The notes beneath the pieces are model-generated. The model ran no database searches. It saw only the letters and a list, made by a program, of their open reading frames with translations, and had not been told where the DNA came from. From Agelaius tricolor (Eukaryota > Chordata > Aves > Passeriformes > Icteridae), in NCBI GenBank assembly GCA_023055355.1, contig JALJCS010000034.1:3920001-3984000 (forward strand): DNA of 64,000 bases, given 5' to 3'. The position numbers and the translations under genes are program-made. Shown here in pieces: positions 38,265 to 51,302 of the stretch. Numbering within the stretch: position 1 is the stretch's first letter; every line of letters begins with the position of its first letter.

Positions 38265-41200
38265 GTTATGAGGATAAGAAGTATTAATTTACTGTCCCTG
38301 CACTTTCAGTGGCAAACAGAAAAATTTTATCCATAATTTCCCCTAAAAACTGAGAGCCTACTTTCCCTGTTGTGCTCTTGGAACAAGTGCAAAGTAAATT
38401 ATCAAAAAATGCAACTCACTAAATACAAAAAATATACTCCATTCAAGTGACTTGAGCAATTTCACTGTCTACAGTCATTTGAGGACTGAATCCTGAACTG
38501 CACTTAAAGGGAGGAAAAAGAAACATCTTGAAGAATAACTTGGCCTTACCAAACTCCACCTCAAGATCTGCAAGCACACAGCTGTCCCTGACCTCAAGTC
38601 AATGCTGTATATAAACCTGCCACTGTTCTCTGCCCCTGAGCCATAAAAATAGGAATTCCTCCAAAGACAAAGATGACTTATTTCTCAAAAAAGTTACTTC
38701 AACTGCAAGCATACACTTAACTTACCTGATGAATCATGCCAATCCTTAGTCTGAAGTAAAGAAACATGATCTGATTTCTGCTCTCATTCAGAGGCAAAAT
38801 TTACAAAACACCACATTGATGGCTTATCAGGGTGCTTTTCCCTGACTACACTTCTTTTTAGCTAACTTCAAACCACTGTGAGCAAAAGAGAAAACAATGG
38901 TTGACAACCAAAGCACAGAAAGACTTTTTTCAGTTCTAAGAATAAACTTATATTTGGAGTTTTGGGCAGATCATTTTGACACGGATTCTGTTTTCCATGA
39001 TATTTTCAGTCAACTTCTCCAGCTTCCCACCACATATACATAAATCAGACACACGCTTTCTTAATTATTGCAGGGAGTGGCATTATAAATCTCTGCTTTT
39101 CCCAAGATCTACAACCTCATAAAATTAGAATAATGTGCATCATCTCTCTTGCATAGCTTCTGGCATATCATTTTCACCCTCCTTCCAGCATAATTGAATA
39201 CTCCATGGGATATTTGTAGTAATAGTCATCAGTCTCTCTAATGAAAGAAGTCTGGAAAAAATATGGCAGTTTAACTATCAGATGCCATTTCATAAAAATA
39301 AATGTTAATGTTTTCCAAGTACATATGATGTTCTTAATATTATTAAACTTGGGATCTGTTGGCAAAAGCATTTGTATATGGAGCCATCAGGACTGGAGCT
39401 AAAACTACTTGGAGAAAATAGGAGTAATTTACAGTGAATTCTGTGACATAGCCCTATCACCAATGTACTCACACATAAGGAACAGCATGGACAAGGGCTG
39501 CTCTCAGGTGAGTTACTCGTGCCCCTTTTTATTGCCTAATAAACCTACACTGTAACTCTATAAGCATAACCTCTGAATACCAGGTGGTATTTAATTACAC
39601 AAGCAACCCCACTGATTCTAGTCATATTTAACAGGGGTAAGAGTCTATTCCTCACAGACATAATTTAGAAATCTGGAAGCTAACTTGCTTTCCTCTTTTA
39701 GTTCCTCGTTACCAAACATTTTATTGATTTATTAATTGCCTTCCCACAACAAATGCAGATGCATTCTGTTCAAATTTCTATTTCAAAGCTGCTATCAGCT
39801 GAGTTTAAGTTTCTATTTTAGTACAAGCTATTATTTCTATAGAGTTGCTTCTATTACAGAAACCATAGGAAAAAGACGGCTTACCAAATGTGGTAATAAG
39901 CACTGAAGATAAATCTTGGGCGTTAAGATAAACACAGTGTAACATAAGTTTGATTTGATTGAAATTGAATGGAGATGCCACCACTCAGACTTACTCTAAA
40001 TCCAGCAGAGTAATTCAATCATGACCAAATGAACAAAGAAACAAAAGAAACTTTTTGCATAGTAGTTACTGACTTCTGTGGGGTCAGTTCTAATGAATGT
40101 GCTCCCTGGGAGAGTAAAGCACCACAACACACACAGCTCTGAAATTTCCAAAACCCAGATCCAAGCCATGCTTTGGTAATACACTGCCAGCAAAACTGCT
40201 CCTTTGAAGAACTCAGCTTTGATTTTCACCAAAACTCTTGTTAGTCTAGAAGCCTCTCTTCTTACCTCCCTACACTGAGTGTAGCTTACCACCATGTTCA
40301 CTACCCAGCGTCTTTGATCAGCAAATTGCCAAGCTCAGCAGAGATGCAGTAGAAATTAAGGTAACAGGACACTGATTTTTCCAAGAGCTTCTCCATGACA
40401 AATATGGTATTTAATAAAATGATTCCACTGCCCAACCTGGAACTTTATGCTCCCTCTGAGCATGACATATCTTGCACCTATGAAGTCAATCAAATGCCAA
40501 TGTTATTTTTGCTTTTATTACCCAGGGCCAGTAGAGCAGTTTCAGTAAAAATAATTTATACCAACTGTTTCCAGTTAATGGAAATTCAAAGTCTTCAGAC
40601 AGTGTTTTTTATTTCTAGTGCTTGAATTCTCAAAGAAATAGTGAAGTATAATTGATACCATGTGCTTTTTATTGTTTCCCACATGAAAGAATCACGATTT
40701 CCAGTGGATCATCGAATTCTGCTGTGGCACTGTGCCAAATCATCAAACACCAAGGTCACATGTGATGAAGGTACAGTGTTCAAAGCAGGAATAGCAGGTA
40801 TCATATCTTGGAATTGAAGGTTTATTTTAGTTTGTCTGAGTATATGCAGACAAGAAATTTTCTGGGGTTTTCTGCAGTCTACAAAGCATCTCCTTGCAAA
40901 TTATGGGCACAAGCCCAAGAAAATGTGCAAATATTCATCAGCAAACAACAGGATTACAAAACACTATCAAATTTAAAAAGTACATGACAGTAGAGCCAAG
41001 CCAGCGTTTCAGACACTTGAGAAATGTTAATAACCATCAAATCTGAAATTAACTGCACGTATTTCAGGAATATCACTGACACAGAAAAATAGTCTCTTTG
41101 TCTCAGAGTTGTGCCCGCAGAAGCGGCATGTTTGCTGATTGTTTTGAGCATTAATTTAATCTGCTTTACTTGTCTGCTTCAAAAAATCACAGCTAAAAGG

Positions 41201-44200
41201 CTATTTTTAGAAAATCCTGCAAATCTTTCTGCTTTCGGATAAAAACCTCACTTTTTACTTTGCCTGAAAGTTCCGCAGCAGGCTGAGTAACTGGATCTTT
41301 TTATCATTTTCAACAGATTTTGTGATACTACTTCTTACCTTTACTTCTACTGTATCATTTCAAGCTGAGAACTTCTGGAAGGAGAACATCACTTTCATGA
41401 TTTTGTGTCTTACACAATGGAGAAATTAGATACACATCCAGGAACTCCAATTCCAGCAGCACTGGACAATCAAAAACCAAGGTGTGAGACTGCCCACAAA
41501 GTCATAGTAGTGGCTTTTAGCTTGGACAAGGCTTCAAAAAACAGAAGACAGCTTTCTTTCTCTCCAAGTTTGTTCCTCACATCGTAAAAGGAACAATATA
41601 ACACAGGCAATGACCAAACATCAGGAATAAATCTTGAATTATAAAGTCTGAACTGCTTACAGGGGTATTGCACAGGCATTTGTCATCAGCAGAGCAACTT
41701 CTCTCTTTTGTGTCATACACAAAATCATTTCTAAATAATGGACATATCACCAAAAGAATTCACCAAAGGCTGCAGAACCAAAAGTTCCGTGTAACAATTG
41801 ATGATGCCAATAATACCAAAAGAAGTTATATTTGCATATTTTATCCAATGGTAGAGCTTTCGTAGAGAAACAGGAACCCAGGCAGATTTTATCTCTCTAC
41901 TTCTCAGACAGGAAATTTAATTTTTCACCTTCTGGAAAGGTTTCAGTTGCAAAGACTTTTGAAGGAACATAATGACAGTACAACCTAAATTGATGGTTTT
42001 AAAGAGAGGAAATACTAAATTTATGGCAGAGGCTATGCTATAATCCAATATCTTGGCCTTTGTTAGAGGCAGAACAAACATCACCCCAGGGCTTGAATGG
42101 CTGGGGACAATCTGAGAATCTGTCACCATGGCTCCTCCAGGTCACTGATGAATTGATGGAAAAAGCAACCCTCCCTAAAAACATGAGCAGGCAAAGAACT
42201 CTGAGAAAGAGTCGCCTTAGTTCTTTCTGCAAAAAAATAGAAAATGGGAATCTTGCTGTTTTAAATTTTTCCCTATTTTTTGCCTTTCTGCACACTCTCT
42301 TGTTCATATATAACTTAGCCGTGAAGTTAATTTCTGAAAATATTGCAGGGAGTGTCTAGAATCTGCTGGCAGAATAGAGGTAGCTCAGGATAGAACAAGA
42401 CCCCCAACACTTCCCACAACAAATGAAAACTTAAAACACCCTAGAAACATTACTTTTTCCTTTCCCATGATCGTCCAGGCAGGAACGAGAATGCTTCATT
42501 TTTTCTTGAGGAAGGAGATAAACTTACAGACACTTTCATTCTGATGAAAGAATCAGAGATTTATCCACCTGTCATCTTTACAGAGCAGTATCCGTTGTAA
42601 GATGAGATGCAAAAATAGCAGTAGTATGCATATGAGATGCAAATTAAATTTTTACCTATCAAAGATGTACGAACATAAATCCAGTGCTAATACCTACCTG
42701 CTAAGGTTTTACACTCAAGAGGATATTTTATATTTGTCTATTTTTTTAAAATTGGTTATGAGTGCAGTATTACCCTTGCAGCTATCATATTTTTCTTCTC
42801 ATTTCTTTCCTTTTTTTGTTGTTGTTTTTAAATTACACATTCCTGGGTGTCTGCCTAAGGGAATTTGGACATTCTCAAAGAATGGGGGATGCTTAGGTCT
42901 GTCTCAGCAAGGGGAAATAAGATGAGGTTTTGCTGGAAATTGCTTTAGAGAAAATAAAAGGATTGGGGAGGAATCTGAAGTATTAAAACCCATGTAAGTC
43001 CAGCTCCCTGTTGTGAATTCAGCAGCAGTTTAAAGGCAGTTTTAGTCTGTGTCTTGCCCTCATTTTCTAAAATAATTTGTATTTATGTTAAAAACATACC
43101 AACTTCACCCTGCAAAAAGGTTTAAACCTCTCCCAAATGAGCTTTCTGTGTAAATACTGTCAGCTAAACAATACTCAAAGAAGTCGAGACACTGTAACAA
43201 ATAATTTGAGCTGATGGCTACAGCCATGAAATGCTTTTGCCAGAGGCAAATAAATTAATAACCTTGCTGTTTTACTGTACCATCTCTAATGCAAAATGCT
43301 TGTCTTTACTATTTATTTAGACATGTGCAATGAGACATGAAGCCATGGTTTCTGTAAAATCCCCTGGAGGAAGCTTACAGAGCCAACACTTTGGGGTGTG
43401 GGATAGGTTTCTGATGCTGTGTTCTTGTATGTGTTTCCAGCTCTACATATATAAGGATAAGAAGCAAAACAGATCAATTCACCAGCAGAGATTTTGCTAC
43501 TTGGCTTGAGAGATAGCAAGGCATTCATTACTGTCACTCCTGTTGCCTCCTTGAAAATTTTATTTGAGGAAGGCACTAGCAGCCATATGTGCTGATGATG
43601 AGTGCATTCTACTCCTTCAGGTGTGGATTCACTTCAGATTTACTATGCTCAATGTACTTTCAAGCCTTAGGTGTATAACCTTTGTTTCCATATATTATGC
43701 ATGTCCCACAGATTGTATTCCCTCTTGTAGCACATCTGGAAATGCTTCCAGTTATACACAGTTCCTATTTCCTTGTCGAATATATTCAACAGAATGGCCA
43801 AGAAAAATGGGAGGAAGCACTAACTTTTAAAAATAAACAAATGGAGTGTAAGACAGTTCTCAGTTTTGCGCCACTTGTTCAACTCCGGCTACACAACTGA
43901 ATTAACAACATTTTTGCCAGACATCTGAGGAACCTCTGCCTGTTCATTTACTCCTGTTTACAGTGGAATATTTAACAGGCTATCAGTCCTGTGGAAAGGG
44001 CAATGCAATTTCACCTTGTTACTGCTGCACATCCATCGTGGTCAACTCTTTTCTTTGTGCTCCTTCACAGCCTTTAACAGCTCTGGACTTTAGGGCCAAC
44101 AGCACGAATGCAATTATCCCATCTCTCCAGTTACTTCACACTCTCCTGTGAGAATATTCTGAGCCATCTGCTGTCAGCACTAGTAGGCTTGCAGTCCCTG

Positions 44201-46045
44201 GAAGCATGTCAATTAGCTCAGGGTCAAAAAACACAAAGATCTCTTTTCCCAAATGTTGGTCACAATGTGGCCTTTTGAGTCACAGCTCTCACAGGCCCAT
44301 CCCAAACACAGCCCATGCCCACACCTCATCATGAGAGCCAGGAGCTGCATGGTTCTAAGATATTAGGTTTTTTACTTTAACTTCTTTTCACCATGGATCA
44401 GTGCAGATAATGAGTGAATGTGCTGCCCATTTTTAAAAGGTGTGGTTTTTCCCTGCTGAACTCTGCTTTAGTACTTGAACACAATTAAGCACAGGGAAGA
44501 GACAGCCCATGTGAGCATGAAGGAATGATTCCCTAAGACTGTCACCACTGTTAACAGACAGAGCAGAACTGTCACCAAAGCAAGTGAGACTTAAATCCCA
44601 GCTGGGAGTCCAGGAATTCCCTAAACTCCCTTATCCAGGCGACAAATGATGAACTAGTTCGCCAGCTTAGCGACACTGTGGGGAAGATAATCCTGATAGT
44701 TTTTGCATCAAACAGCTGCAAGCTTCAGACACGTACAACTGGCTTAGTCTCTCTCATCAAGGACCTGTAGCTGGGACTAGAGGTAGTCAGAGGTGGATTT
44801 TGGATTTATTTCATTTCTTTTTCCTGAAAAAGGTAGTATTTCACTGCCAGAGAGGCCAATATAAAAAGACCCAGGTGCCAGAGCATGCCTTGCTCACTTT
44901 AGCAAGCAGAGCACCAGTTTGGGACTTTGGAACACTGCACTGTGACAAGGGTCTTGCATTCTTCTCCAAAAACCCTCTTCTTAGCTTAGGGCAACGCAGA
45001 TTGTAGAGGAAAAATAAATCAAAATGCCACAGTTCTCGCTAGAATAACAGAGGATTAGAAAATTACACTAGAATACCAACAGAGAAGATCAAATTCAATT
45101 TTGGCATCCAGAGCCAAACTCTGCAACACTAGCAGAGTTTTTGGCTCTCTTTCAGCTTATTTAGACAGTAGCACTGACTCTACAATTACATTTTTCAGTA
45201 TAGCAAAGTGCTTATTATCTCTCCCTCTTTTATTCACATTTGTCACAGCAACTTCCAATCAAGCACAGAAACGCTATACAAGATAGATGTGACTGAGCAA
45301 ATCTCAAACTCAGTAATCACTTTTTCTTCCCTTTCAAGATAGCGGATAAAGACAAAAAATGTTCCTGGAAGATTAACTTGATTAATAAAAACATCTGCAG
45401 GCTCAATGCTGAAAAAAAGCAAAACTCGTCCTTTGATCCTTTTACTAGGAACTGTATCACTGTAGACCGATAAATGTCCCATTTTTCTAACAAAGTAACA
45501 CGAAGGAAACAGCTGAGATATGCATTGTTATGTATGTAGAGAACCTAGTAGATAATCTAGAAATGTAATATTGTGTTAATGAGGAACTGTGACTGATAAA
45601 TACTCATGATGCTGGAAAGCTGTAGGAGAAATATTTCTACACTGGCACTGTCCAAGGCAATTAGAAAACTCATCTGATTACACTAATCCCCAAAATAGGA
45701 AACCATATCAGGGACTTGCAGCTAATAGCTTTCCTAGCTGAAAGTGAAAAGGTAGCAAAAGCTCAGGGCTGTCAAACTGCAGATTTGCATCCATGTACAG
45801 GAAGGTCAAACGGGTTTCACAAGTCAGGTGCTAAAAGCATTGTTCAAGGAATAATGCAGTTAATGTCTGAGCTCTGATCATCTGAATACTCTTCAGAATC
45901 CTCTCACAGGTTTGCAGAAAACCACTGAACAGTCCTTAGAACATCTTGTAGTAGTTCTCCAAGCAATGCTGCCTGGGACTGACAGCATCCATAAGGTTTG
46001 AAATACAGTGCCCTGGTAGAAGAGGTGGACATAAATCCTGTCCCT

Positions 46046-46066
46046 TTCAGCACAACCATGAGTGCC
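46046..46066 (+). promoter_or_regulatory. RE1/NRSF-like site, imperfect
   Basis: The left half TTCAGCAC and the right half AGTGCC sit at the same spacing as in the 21-base RE1 element bound by the REST repressor (left half TTCAGCAC, right half ending AGCGCC). By eye 17 of 21 positions agree, and all mismatches fall at or near the centre (positions 9 and 12-14). Known RE1 sites silence neuronal genes outside neurons. No target gene is visible here, and the central GG is missing, so binding is uncertain. Confidence 0.25.
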
Positions 46067-46730
46067 TCAAGGATGTCTGCTTCCTCTCCTTTTAACTTCT
46101 CCATGGAGACAGGCACTACTTACGCATATTATGTCCATATTCTGTTTTATGCTACAGATAAAATACTGCTAATGTGATCTTCAGGTAAGCAGAACAGCTA
46201 CAACCAATGTCATGGCTAACATAAAATGATTGAGAGGAATCATAAATATGCTTTCAGGGCTTTTCTGTACTTGATCTGTTCTAGTTCACTTTGGTGGACA
46301 TTCTTCATTCATGTACTGTATAAACTACACCAATATTTTTCAATCATGCACGATGCTGATTAAGCATATGGTGGACTAAATCATTGCATAACAGGATAAT
46401 GACAACAGAGTACTGAAATCAAGAATACCCATAGACAGGTAACAAAACAGAGTAATCTTCATCTGTTTTTTGGACATCAGCATCTATGTTCTCACCATAC
46501 AGTTTATGTTTTACCCTTGTTTTCCCTTTTCTCTCTATTCTTGCAACACCAATTGTCAAGCAATGCTTTTAGTCAGCACACACCAATAACTACATTGCTC
46601 CATGTGGAATTCCTGCACACACATTTCCTTGGCAGTTCCTGACAGGCTGCCCATGCCCCAAGTATTTAATTTCAACTGTTCCACCTGTTGTCTACAAAAT
46701 TACCAACAACAACATTTTTTAAAAGACCTG

Positions 46731-46751
46731 ATTATTATTATTATTATTATT
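46731..46751. repeat. (ATT)7 microsatellite
   Basis: Seven perfect ATT units. A short AAC-type run (ACAACAAC) precedes it by about 20 bases. Long enough to be moderately variable in length between individuals. Confidence 0.95.
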
Positions 46752-47435
46752 GCCCAACCTCAACTTCCATTACACCCAGCAGAGTCTCCCTGATGTCTTT
46801 CATAGGAACAGGCTCTGGCCAACAGAGCACTTGTGAAAATCCCCTCCTCAGCAACAGGAGGGAAGCACAAGTCACCATAATCACATTAAGAAAGATCAGA
46901 AACATATAAGCAGCCTGTTAGCCAGGTCTTTTCCAAATGAAGACCCCCACCCAGCCAAAATGATAGAGAGACCGACCGCTGCCCCATGTGGAGATGATCA
47001 CAGGAGTAAGGGCAGCATCTCTAAATAAATCCTTATGCACCCACCACAAAGACTGCACAAGGCAGTGCACAGAACAAAAAGGAGCCAGAACAGCACTTCA
47101 ATCCATATTCTTGTAGGAATATATTCTCTTGGGTTTGAAAACATTCAAGTCTTCTTTACCTTCTCATTACTTGCTCTCAGATCACCAAGGAAGACACATT
47201 TATTAAATCTGCAAATGAACTCATAAGAATTTAGCATTATGACAGAAACACAAACATTCCTGCTATTGCCTGTTTTTCTGCTAATTGGTCCTATTTTCTT
47301 TTTTTTTTCTGGCAAAAAAGTAGGATTCACACAAACAGTGGAAACCATCCTCCAAACAGCACAATATTCCATTAGAAAAGCAAGGCTTCCTAAGTGGTGA
47401 TAATGTACAACAGAGCATGGGAGTCACTGGTGTAA

Positions 47436-47450
47436 GCTGCTGCTGCTGCT
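47436..47450. repeat. (GCT)5 trinucleotide run
   Basis: Five perfect GCT units followed by G. On the minus strand they encode the glutamine run of the 181-codon open frame. Too short to be an expansion-prone repeat. Confidence 0.9.
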
Positions 47451-48891
47451 GTGGAATTGCTTGGAAAACGTTTCTTTCCCTCTGGCAGGCTGTGTTCGTG
47501 CTGTGAGCTGAACAACCAAGTTTGAATTGGGAATTCTGCCCGCAGCAAAGGCACGTATCACACAAAGGAATAAATAAAACCTCAATTTTCTGTCCAAAAA
47601 CAAACCTCATCAGGAAACTTTCTCTCAACCTTTGCACAGAGTGCAAGGGCTCACTGTGGGCAGCACTCAGTTGTGTAAACAGGGGGGTGCGGTGGCATTT
47701 CAGCCGCCCCGGGCCATGTCTCCTTGTCTCCATGAGGCTGACAAATGAGCCAGGACCCTTCTGGGCAAATGCTGGCCCAAGTGAGTTGTCCTGGGGCTTC
47801 TTCCAGAGCACAGCAGGGATAAACACTCAGGAAACCAAATCCCACCCACAGAGCACGACCTGCCAGTATCAGGGCCTGCAGCGTCGGGTCTGTTACAAGC
47901 AATTCCTCTTTTCTGCTGGCTGGTTTTTGTTATGGGAACAATCTAACCAGAGCAGGTACAAAGAGATGAAGGAGAAAAACAGAGAATATGGACTGAAGTG
48001 CAGAGTCCTGAAATATCCAGACAGGGATCCTGAGGCAAAAGCAATCCTGCCAGCAAGGCTCTCCTTCCCAGGCATCTGCTCCTGCTATTGTCATTCACAT
48101 TTGCATTTACTGTGTACCTCACCTTGCAGCGTCGAGCAGCATCTGAGTGCAGCACAGTGGTAACAGGCAGTGATAATCCCACAGATTTCCTTCAAGATAT
48201 TATGGGAAATGAAGTTTTTACTGCCTGGCCCATGCTACTCATAGAACAATGTGCAAGAGTAAGGAGGACAGCTGGGTGGAGAAGATCTGCTTCTGATTAG
48301 AGGGGAGGAATATTGTGCACTTTGCATGAAGGCTCCAAGACCAGAAATCATCCTATGCCAAATGCTGGCATCTGTCTCTGAATTTTAATCTTACTGACTC
48401 CACAGCCATCTAATTCCAGCTCATATACTTAGGGGCAGCTGATGCTCTGCTCTCCTAACACATGTTCTGTGTACAGCAATGCTCAGCCATTTTGGAGGCA
48501 CTGTGCTTGGAAAAAAGTCATTCCAGTGAACAGAAAGAATCTCTCTCTTTGCTACTTCCAAGGACAGAGAACAACACTAACATCTTGAAGGTATCAAAAG
48601 ACTTATGTCCTGAGTTAGTTCAGAATGATATTCTAAGAGCTCACCATAGCTGATAGTCAAAATAAATCAAATTGCAAACAATGTTGCACAAAGGTCCTCA
48701 GTTAAACTGCCAGTTGCATCTAAGAAAATAGGCACTACATATGCCATAAATTCCCGAAAGTTTTCCATTGCTGCCTTGCAGTGGAAGCTCCACTAAACTC
48801 AGGAACCTAGACAGAGCCATAAATCCAGCAGTGAGGTGCAATTAAACACCTCCCAGTGTAAGCCATGAGTTTTACACTCAGTTTGCAGCAG

Positions 48892-48945
48892 TATAAAAGA
48901 GCTACATCCAGCACAGGCGAGCAATGAATCAGTCGCTCCGTGCTG
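48892..48945 (+). promoter_or_regulatory. Promoter-like: TATA box plus CpG cluster
   Basis: A consensus-like TATAAAAG stands at 48,892-48,899. Beginning near 48,918, at the distance where TATA promoters usually start transcription, is a short run with four CpGs in otherwise CpG-depleted DNA. An ATG at 48,924 opens a 58-codon frame (to about 49,100). A second frame from 48,940 gives a cysteine-containing 62-residue product. Neither is a family I recognise. Retained CpGs suggest constraint or recent origin. An isolated TATA match can occur by chance. Confidence 0.22.
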
Positions 48946-51287
48946 CACTGGCACTCAGACAACAGGAGCTATCCCACAGTCAATGGAATCTCATTTCATT
49001 GCAGGGAGAGGATAATGTTTTGTCACCCCTCCAAGGAAATCCCAGAGGGATTTATGTTCCAGATTGGACTCCAAAGCAAACACCCCAAGTGTTGCACTGA
49101 TGATGCACTGAATTACCTTCAAACCTGAAAACCACAGCAGTTTAAACTGCACAGCCCTTTCCAAGTGTAAGGTCTGAGCAGTGGGATTGCTAACTCAGGC
49201 CAAGAGCTGGGCTCTCATGCTCCAGGGATCACTGCTAGTTTATCTACACAGCACTGAGTTGCACATCATGGCAGCTCCAGGCCAGAGCAAACTTAGAGAT
49301 CTTTGCACTCCTTTTCCAGTTACTTTTGTCCTAACTTTTGAGTGCAGGCCTATAAAGAAACCTAAGCAGTAAATGTAGAGGGGTAAATGTCATCAAGCAG
49401 CAAGGCTCAATGGGTAGGCAGTCTGCTTTCTTCAAGAGAAGAGGTGACAAACTCAGAGCATGCTGATCTCTAGTAGTTTTAACTAATGTAGAATGACTTG
49501 GTGCATTTTAATATAACTGTAAATGGCATCAGAATTCTTGCATGCACCCTCTGATACCATTCAGGAGGAAAACAATAGAAAAATTGTGAATGGTATTCCA
49601 AACATGATTCCATTAAATGCCTACCACCACGTGCACAAATGTAATAAATCTGATAAAGGAAGTAAACTACATCCACTGATTTGCAACAGTGCCATTAATA
49701 CTAAATCTCCTCAAGTCTGGACCCACTTTCAGAGGCTCAAGCTGAGAATGTTGATTCCAAGAGGCTGCTGTTTGAGGCTACAGCCAGAAAAAGAGAGACA
49801 TTACCAGCTCCATGTCCTTGTCTGGGCGGAAGGCACGAGAGAGCTTTGATGTGGATGCAGACTACACACTGCTCAATCTCATGTCAGGGTTCCAGTTCTC
49901 TTGGCTTCTGGCTTTACATGCAACACATGTTCAATTGTTAGAGGTTTGCTGTGTATTACCTCACTGTAACAAGTGACCTCATGAACTTGCACCGCTAATT
50001 CAAAAGGATTAGCGACATTTGCTCGACATTTCTTTGAACTTACTTCTACTAAAGGATGGGCTGTGGAATAGAAGTACATCCTCCTGCAAAAATAATAGAA
50101 AATAGGCTTTGGTATCTGTTAAAAACATGTGCAGCAGCAGGAAGCCTCCTGTTACAAGAGGGAATTACTTCTGATAACGCACAGAACTTTGATCAAACCC
50201 TTTTTCTCTGCTGAAATACACTGACCCCTGTTGTCTTATGCAGTTCCAGTGGCTGAGCAGCTTCAGCTTCAATTACTGCAGTGTGGCTTTGAGAGATCAC
50301 AGAATCAAGTAGCCACAGTAAATTAGTCAGAGTTCTAGATCACAGCTGTTTCCAAAGTATTCTCACTAAAGTTCAGGATTTAGGGTATTTAGCAGTCTAC
50401 AAACAAGACTTTTTTCTATTTTAAAGAAAAATATACCTTTAATTAGAGGATAAACAAACCATGCTGCCTTTTTTGCTTTAGATTTCTCATGTGCTACTTC
50501 CCACTGTAGCAATCATTTAATATTTTGTTTTATTGTTCAGATTTGGAAACAGAAAACTCTAAGAGAATGGTCTGAGGAGCAGACAAAAACCAAACAAAAC
50601 AGCAAGTGCAGCACAAAACCAATGTCTCTTTTTAACCTGAAAATTGTCCTATCTGATTGTTAAGACATTCTTTGCTGTAATGTCAGAAACAGAGGTTCAT
50701 AGAGAAACCCAGGGGTCCTTCCTTTGCCACTTTGGGATTCAGAGCCTTGGGTTATAAAATTAGCTTTTCCAGGGATAGGCAACCACAAAACACACTCTAA
50801 AGGAAGTGATGCACCTGCCTCTCTTTTTCTCTCTCCTCAGAGTGGCACATCCCAAACTATAACCAACTTTTTTATTCCAGGCCATTGCTCTACGAAATAG
50901 GACAACCAGAGGGCAAAGCTCAGTCCATATAATATGTATGCTACAAAAGTAAAAAAAAAAAACACCAGAAAATGTACCTTCACCAAGCACATGATGTACT
51001 TTATACAATTGTTCTTGGTTTCCAGCTCTTGTTTCTCTCTTCTTGAAATGCAAAGACCACTTGTCTTATTATGTGTGTACAGCCCTTAGCTCAGCTGTCA
51101 AGGACCTCCAGGCTTTACTGAAATGTAGAAGACAAATAAGATAGTGGAACACACACACACTCAGGGTCAATCTCAGCAAATCTCTAGATCAAGTATCTTC
51201 CCTGAAACAATCAACCCTTTAAAAGAAACATGCAGCTTTCACCTATTTGCTGAGTTTTGTAACATTTGTTTTATATATAGAAAGATG

Positions 51288-51302
51288 GGTGGTGGTGGTG
51301 GT
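51288..51302. repeat. (GGT)5 trinucleotide run
   Basis: Five perfect GGT units. The only G-rich simple repeat of note in the window, but without separated runs of three G, so no classical G-quadruplex is expected. Confidence 0.9.

Larger units (their letters stand above)
38001..47250. other. Noncoding stretch, no gene recognised
   Basis: This is the most AT-rich and ORF-poor part of the window; the longest frames are 107 and 101 codons. A 25-base exon-like unit on the minus strand at 38,726-38,750 is discussed as a finding. An octamer-type ATGCAAAT occurs at 42,637-42,644 within a 10-base unit GAGATGCAAA repeated 30 bases apart (42,604 and 42,634). An RE1-like sequence lies near 46.05 kb and an ATT microsatellite near 46.74 kb. 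Nothing else stands out. Confidence 0.75.
47251..49200. other. GC-richer patch with long two-strand frames
   Basis: This holds the longest open frame of the window: 213 codons plus (47,522-48,163). It is antiparallel to a 181-codon minus frame (47,281-47,826), so about 300 bases are open on both strands. The local GC content is higher than around it, which thins out stop codons. Neither conceptual product shows a domain, signal peptide, regular cysteine pattern or repeat, apart from five glutamines on the minus frame from a GCT run. No good splice sites frame the region. An unspliced gene, a noncoding RNA or pure composition are all possible; I favour composition. A promoter-like spot lies at 48.9 kb. 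Confidence 0.6.

Noticed and set aside
46158..46184. 27-base unit between a good acceptor and donor (plus strand)
   Set aside because: All three frames contain a stop codon. It shows that strong-looking splice pairs occur here by chance.
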